Shown piece by piece: positions 59,001 to 64,000 of a DNA stretch of 64,000 nucleotides. Within the stretch, counting starts at the first letter, position 1. Each line of letters opens with the position of its first letter. A program made the translations under genes and the position numbers. Source of the stretch: Strongylocentrotus purpuratus (lineage: Eukaryota > Echinodermata > Echinoidea > Camarodonta > Strongylocentrotidae); NCBI RefSeq assembly GCF_000002235.5, contig NW_022145612.1:16980809-17044808 (forward strand), written 5' to 3'. The notes beneath the pieces were generated by a model. It was not told the DNA's origin. It worked only from the letters and a program-made list of their open reading frames with translations, and searched no databases.

Positions 59001-60958
59001 TTATCTGGACCCTGAAACCTGAATCTGGGTCACCCAAAATAAAAGTCAATAGGGCTGCCCTGTTTCAGTCAAAAATTATGTGCAGATTTTATAATTTAGT
59101 TTTTAGATGTACATGTATGGCAGGTAAGGATGCATTTAAATAATGTACAGATAGAATATGTAAAAGTAATAAATGATGTTCCTACATTGACAAAATTGAA
59201 AATCACTGATGTTTGTCTTTTTAATGAGAATTTCCTTAATTTTGTCTAACCTCTTAATACATCAAAAATGCTTGAGCAGAAAACCTAAGTTTTTATTAAA
59301 ATAATGTAATATAATCTTGGTCACAGGGAATTCTCATGTTGTCATGTTTATTTCATTTGTTAACATGGGTTTTGTGTAATAAAAACAATGTATTTGACAG
59401 AAGGATCTTACATGATCAGGTAGGTGTTCAACAATGTACAATGTATGTCGTAATCAGGTATTAATAAAGAATTATTTGATTTTTCTGACAGGTCAAGATC
59501 CCGATCCCGCTCACCTCTTCCCAAACGAGGTGGATACAGTCGAAGCAGGAGTCGAAGGTAAGGAACAGTGACATGTCATATTGTCCCAAAAATAGAGCAA
59601 ATTTTGAAATATTTCAGCACAGGATTACAAAAGTTTGATTAAAGGTAATACAAAGTTTTGGGAAATTTTGAAAATTGGGTCGATAGTGAATCTTTACAAT
59701 TTTGATATATTTAGATGCCCCTGTGGATGTATTATAAGCACTAAAAAATTTAGCTCTTAAAAGACTTCTGCTTTCGAGAAAAATTGAATATAAAAATTTA
59801 CCGGTGCTCCCGGTAAATGTTGATAAATCTCAAATAGCGCCTACGGCCATGCAATGGTAGCTGCGACCATGAAAATCTCAGAATATGTAGTTGTGATATA
59901 TAATTATTCCAACGGGAATAGCTAATCGGTCAATTTTAGTCAAGAAACATAGTTTTATAGCTGAAGTAATATCGTGACCTTGAGAGGGAGCTATACAACA
60001 CAAAGAGTTTATAATTTACATTTTTATAACTTTAGACTCGATTTCAACCACGACAACGATCACTGAATATTGTAGGATCGCATATGCTTCCAATATGTTC
60101 ATTTGAACCAAATTCATGACCCCATACCAAAACTTTGTATTACCTTTAACCATTTTTAATGTATTATGTTTATGTTTCATTTGGCAATTAATTCAGAGCT
60201 GTTTCATGCAGCATGCTGCGAAATTAATCTTTATAGCCAAAATCAAGAATGAAAATCCCTATAGGAATTTGTGACTGGAATATTATGCATAAAGCTGATG
60301 TTTCAATTAACATTGTTTGCCTTTTGTCTTATATTACTGCACAATTAGGATGAATTGGAAAGGGCACAAAAAAATCTCCAAGGCCAATGAGAGGGGCATT
60401 GAGGCCAATCAAAAGGTTATCCATGGCCATGGCCTTGGATTAATTTAAGCCCTGGTCTTTTCTATCATATAGTGAATCACATTAGAAAATATAATATCAA
60501 GTACTGCCATATTTCTATTTCCATATTTATAGATTTTCAATTAAAGAAAGGTCTTTTGGAGTTAGTTTTGTGCGAGTTCATAATTTCCAACCTAACAAAC
60601 ATGTAAACAAGCAAAAACCACATCGTGGAATTGATCTTATTTCTTTTGTATTCTGTCATTGTACATACTCCTTTTGTATCTTGTCTTTCAGCTTTTTGCT
60701 GTGTGTTTATATGTAAAGTTCTAATGTTTGAGGGGTTAACATACCATAATTAAATATTGATATTGCAACAGATTTATAAAGAATATGTGTAAAACAGTTT
60801 CAGAAAATTTACAGTGTTGGATGAGTTGTCACTCACCCTCAATATTTTGTATTTGGATTCAATATAACCCTCCAACCTCCAAAATTGGATTAGTTTAAAT
60901 ATAATTCACCATCTAAAATTGTGATTGTTTCTCTCTTCTCATTTGTTACAGTCGTTAG
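56008..60958 (+). CDS. SRSF7: SRSF3/SRSF7-type SR splicing factor, 4 coding exons
   Basis: Coding exons are 56008-56264, 57383-57625, 59492-59557 and 60952-60958, all phase 2 joins, 190 aa. Nuclear RNA-binding splicing regulator. The RRM (~28-100) has RNP2 VYIGNL and RNP1 GFAFVEY. A CCHC zinc knuckle follows at C134-x2-C137-x4-H142-x4-C147, the mark of the 9G8/SRSF7 subtype. The RS tail is short ([10 protein letters not shown], then YSRSRSRSR). Oddities are a 13-Gly run at residues 7-19 before the RRM and an 11-Gly linker. The last exon adds only two codons and TAG. The RS domain is shorter than in vertebrate SRSF7, so another RS-coding isoform may exist. An acceptor at 55986 sets the 5' UTR. 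SRSF7 versus an ancestral SRSF3/7 gene is a judgement based on the knuckle. Confidence 0.9.
56307..56949. mobile_element. Tc1/mariner-like MITE in SR gene intron
   Basis: A 643-bp unit flanked by TA on both sides (56305-56306, 56950-56951). Long imperfect inverted repeats (~180 bp) start with CCGTGTGAGTC plus an A-run and AGTTTACACC, and end with the complement reading GTGCGCGTC from the right. Also paired: AGTGTTTTATCCC with GGGATAAAACACT, and GTGTGGTATGTGTTCAC with GTGAACACATACCACAC. CAGTG...TCAAAA ends with a TA target fit Tc1/mariner. No transposase frame. Confidence 0.8.
58297..58906 (+). other. Candidate poison cassette exon of the SR gene
   Basis: A strong acceptor (CTTCCTCCTTTTCAG, ending 58296) and a consensus donor (GTAAGT at 58907) bracket about 610 bp that is GC-richer than the flanking intron. 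It contains purine-rich SR-type motifs (CAGAAAGAAGCC, GACGAAGAAAA). Joined after exon 57383-57625, the frame would run ~27 codons and stop at a TAA near 58368, so inclusion should trigger nonsense-mediated decay. SR genes across animals use such exons for autoregulation. The exact ends need RNA data; an inner acceptor CTATTTCTACAG also exists at 58894. Confidence 0.5.
59639..60149. mobile_element. TTAA-flanked MITE of a second family
   Basis: TTAA at 59639-59642 and 60146-60149. Perfect terminal repeats AGGTAATACAAAGTTTTGG and its complement at the right end. About 510 bp, in the last intron of the SR gene. Its first six bases AGGTAA match copy 1 of the other TTAA family, but the interior is unrelated. 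Confidence 0.8.
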
Positions 60959-61020
60959 ATGTAGACAAGGTCCCAAGATCAACACCTGTGCTTTATATGT
61001 AATGTAAGTTGTCAAGTTGA

Positions 61021-61026
61021 AATAAA
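61021..61026 (+). terminator. Polyadenylation signal of the SR gene
   Basis: AATAAA lies 62 bp after the stop codon and is followed ~25-40 bp later by a GU-rich stretch (GGTTGGTTCTTGTG), a standard cleavage context. More distal hexamers (about 61436, 62355) could give longer 3' ends. Confidence 0.6.
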
Positions 61027-61059
61027 AACCAGTTCATTTTCTTCTAACTGGTTGGTTCT

Positions 61060-62925
61060 TGTGAAGCAGTTATGAAGAAAAAAACATCTCGTCATCCTAT
61101 ATTCTACTCGCCACGTCGTCATCAGAATATGAGATGGGTCTGTACAGTACATTGCATTGCTAAGTTTGGCTGATCTTGTGTCTGCGTGATGCTGCTTTCA
61201 CTATGCGAGAATCAAGTATTTTTAAAAAACGTTTTATGATTCTTTCATGCAAGTTGGTAAGACTTTTTTTTGTACACTATCATTTATTAGTATGTCAGCA
61301 TTTTTTTAAATACCATGTCTGTAAGTTATTATAATTATGCTAACATCCTTATCCTTTAAATTATCGGAAGCTATAGTACAAACAGGATTTTATTTCAAAT
61401 CATATTTTCATTATCCCCTTATATCACCAAATATTTAATAAAAGTAACAAATGATACACAGAAACGTTTAGATGTATACAAAGCTGATTACAGCCTTTAC
61501 TCCTCGCAGTTGGGAGTGTGTATTGTTTAACACAATAACTTTTGTTTCTGTATGTACACTGCTTCGTAGTCATATGAAAGTGGTATAAACCATCTACTCT
61601 TTTAGAACAATAAAAGCATAAAAAATATAAAAAAATGATGAATTTCTTATTTTTTACTCTTCCTTGCATATTGATTCTTTTCTCTTTTTTCAACGAGGAT
61701 GGATTCAAAGGATTGAAGTGAATTTTGAAGACAATCTAGTACATGTGTATGTCTACAAAATACTACCTATTGCAGTATATATTAACAACTATTCAATCTG
61801 TTTTACATGTGAACTTGTACATTTTCTTCTACATGTATATATAATGTACATGTACCGGTATTTAAACTATTTTAAACACACACAAAAAAACACTCAAAAA
61901 TCGTTTTAACACTTTATCATTGTGAAAAACTAATTATTTTAGTTATTTAATTGATTCATTGCATGTCTTGAAATACTAATTGGTAATATTTAGGAGACCT
62001 TTTCGTTAATATAACTTAATGACGTGAAGATGATTATATTTTTAATTTTTTCATGGGATTCTGTTATTTTAAAGGACATTTTTGGGTACTCATTTACTCA
62101 AGAATAAAAATATGATTTGCAGTGTTGATGTTTGTATACTTCCAAATCAATTTTTAAACATTCTTATGACTATCACGTTCTTATTTTCATATCTTTTGTT
62201 TAGATTATAGGAGAATTTTTGTTATCATCCCTCTTATTTCTCTTTATTTAGGGTGTTTTAAGTAAGGTGAAGATTGTAAAGATGTAGTAAATGAAGTACT
62301 GTTTTGATCTGTTTTTATTGTAAAATTATTGTTCCTTTTTGTCACATAAAGACCAATAAATTACAGGATTATATCGCTGTCAAATTACAAATATATAACT
62401 TGAATGGAATGTTTATTTTTGTACATGAACAGTATTAAAATTTATAACGGCTGTACATTGGTAGTGTTTCATTACTCCATTGAAGGGCAATAAGACATAA
62501 GTGCACAGGACAGGCTGAAACACAATACAAGGCTCAGTCACAGCTCTTTGATGCCGGTGTGCAAGATTGGCACCAGGTTTTGAATTTATCTAAGTCATTT
62601 ATTGGCACTGGGGAATGATGCTATACAGTCGGCGGGCTTGAATTTTGATGTTGAATTTGAAGGGCAATCCAACCATGGGAGCAGAATGGGTGAAAATACG
62701 TTTTTGCAAATGTAGTTATGCAAACAAATGTAAATCAGCCAGTTTGACAGTTGATAATGAAGAGATGTCTTAAGTTTGAGGTATGGTGAATGTACGAGAT
62801 GGGATAAAGATTGTTTTATTTAATATGCTAAAATGGCTGCATCTGATGAGAGAGAAAGAGAACTGTTCTTGGGTGTATTGATACAACTAAAATCAGATAA
62901 GGTTTTTTTGTCAACTTTTGGTCGT
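61060..62925. other. Downstream flank of the SR gene
   Basis: AT-rich sequence with no supported gene; may include an alternative long 3' UTR up to about 62470. Short frames on both strands lack any recognisable domain. Confidence 0.4.
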
Positions 62926-62929
62926 TTGT

Positions 62930-63120
62930 GGGGGGGGGGGGGGGGGGGTGGGGGATTACCAAGACTACAAAAGGACTTCACATGAGACACTTTATATGTG
63001 TAAAGATTAGGTTGATAAGGATCGTAATAAAGAAGTATTTATTTCCCATCTTGGCAGCCTTTTCAGGGGGGGGGGGGGGGGGGGGGGAGATAAAGGAATT
63101 GTGTTTGAGGGGGGGGGGTG
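62930..63120. repeat. Three long G-runs
   Basis: Runs of about 18 G (62931), 21 G (63066) and 9 G (63110) within 190 bp. The Gly-rich frame across them is an artefact. Confidence 0.95.
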
Positions 63121-63385
63121 TACTTGGTAACTTTATGATTATAGAGTACTTATCCATTAAGGTTGGAATTTCCCTTAAGAGGGGCTTTTTCTATTAATAT
63201 GAAAGAGCACAATAGGGGGCACTTAATTGTGGAATTAACACATTTGGGTAACCAAAATTGGGTGATCAAAGTGGACATTGTGTGCATTGTGGCTGCCTAA
63301 TGTATGCATCGGAGGCAGCAAACCAATTGGGGAGGGTGAAGCAGGGGCACAGTGCCCCCATTTTTTCATGTAGGCCTAACTGTAA

Positions 63386-64000
63386 AAAGTGACCCTTTTT
63401 ACTTCAGGTCAGTTTCTTTTTTCTTTGTGATAGGGGCTTGTTTCCTGTGATAATGGCCCCTATTCAAATCTGAGAAGTGGCCCTTTCACTTTGCAAGTGT
63501 CTCTTTTCCTTTGTAAGAAGTGCCACTATCCCTTCCAATAAGTGCCCTATTCACTTCTCATAAGTGCCCCTTCAATGTTTACACATGGCTCTTATCCTTT
63601 CTACTAAGTGTTCCTTTTCCATTCTTAAAAGTGCCCCTTTTCGTCTCTGTTATGTGTCCCTTTTCACTTATGATAAGTTGCGCATCACTTCTGTATATAA
63701 ACCTATTCAAATTTGATAGGTACCCATTTTCCTTCAACAAATGCCCCTTTTCCGTTATAATAAGTGCTTCTTTTTAACCTCGTAATTGCCCCTTTTCATC
63801 TGGGGTGAGTGATTTCTTTCCACCTCTGATAATTGCCCTATTTTACTTTGACATGTGCCCCTTTTTTTTCTTATAAGTGCCCATTTTCTTTTTAATAAGT
63901 GCCCCTTTTCCTTTTTGTTAAGAGATCCTTCCTTTTCTAATAAATGTCCCATTTTACCCTTGATAAATATCCCTATTAAATCTGATAGGTGTCCTTTTAC
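63386..64000. repeat. Degenerate ~25-bp tandem array, runs off the window
   Basis: About 20-25 diverged units, each built on AAGTGCCCCTTTT with a variable TTCTGATA/TTATAATA-like filler, spaced roughly 22-30 bp. The Ser/Pro/Phe-rich + frame and Lys/Arg-rich - frame across it are translations of the repeat. The array continues beyond the right edge. Confidence 0.85.

Noticed and set aside
58865..59143. 92-codon frame after the candidate poison exon
   Set aside because: Crosses the donor at 58907 and reads intron sequence; no domain.

Overview
The window is animal nuclear DNA: AT-rich, with spliced genes, long introns, many CT/GGT/poly-C microsatellites and many short inverted-repeat transposons. 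No bacterial operon, CRISPR or phage feature is present. The protein relationships and the repeat types (foldback elements with tandem-repeat arms, TTAA-target MITEs, the ACATGTA-rich low-complexity style) suggest a marine deuterostome, most likely an echinoderm and perhaps a sea urchin. The species is not proven by what is visible here.

Three protein-coding genes can be rebuilt exon by exon with matching splice phases. (1) 441-3012 (+) is a four-exon PEX11 gamma-like peroxisomal membrane protein, 234 aa. (2) 21465 down to 10907 (-) is a six-coding-exon single-pass receptor, 894 aa. It has a signal peptide, a cysteine-rich EGF-like ectodomain, a Thr-rich stem, one membrane span and a ~345-residue tail carrying several Yxx[L/V] motifs, two of them spaced as an ITAM. 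A possible non-coding first exon lies near 49150-49440, which would make most of 21.5-49 kb its first intron. (3) 56008-60958 (+) is an SRSF3/SRSF7-type SR splicing factor, 190 aa, with an RRM, a CCHC zinc knuckle and a short RS tail. It has a probable 5' non-coding exon ending at 53797 and a candidate poison exon at about 58297-58906.

The rest is intron or intergenic DNA rich in non-autonomous mobile elements. The largest is 23273-25767: a 2.5-kb foldback element whose two arms are inverted arrays of a 26-bp unit, flanked by a 9-bp direct repeat. Others are a family of three TTAA-flanked MITEs (21006, 21705, 54227) plus a fourth TTAA-flanked element (59639), a Tc1/mariner-like MITE (56307), a Harbinger-like MITE (54702), a nested 785-bp inverted repeat (17044), perfect and near-perfect hairpins (6222, 46510, 44081), and the 3' end of a LINE (39178, minus strand). 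The region 49.5-53.5 kb is a dense patch of G/C homopolymers and diverged repeats between the receptor's possible first exon and the SR gene promoter. A degenerate tandem array runs off the right end from about 63386.

The three genes are functionally unrelated (peroxisome division, cell-surface recognition/phagocytosis-type signalling, splicing). They are independent transcription units and not a pathway cluster.
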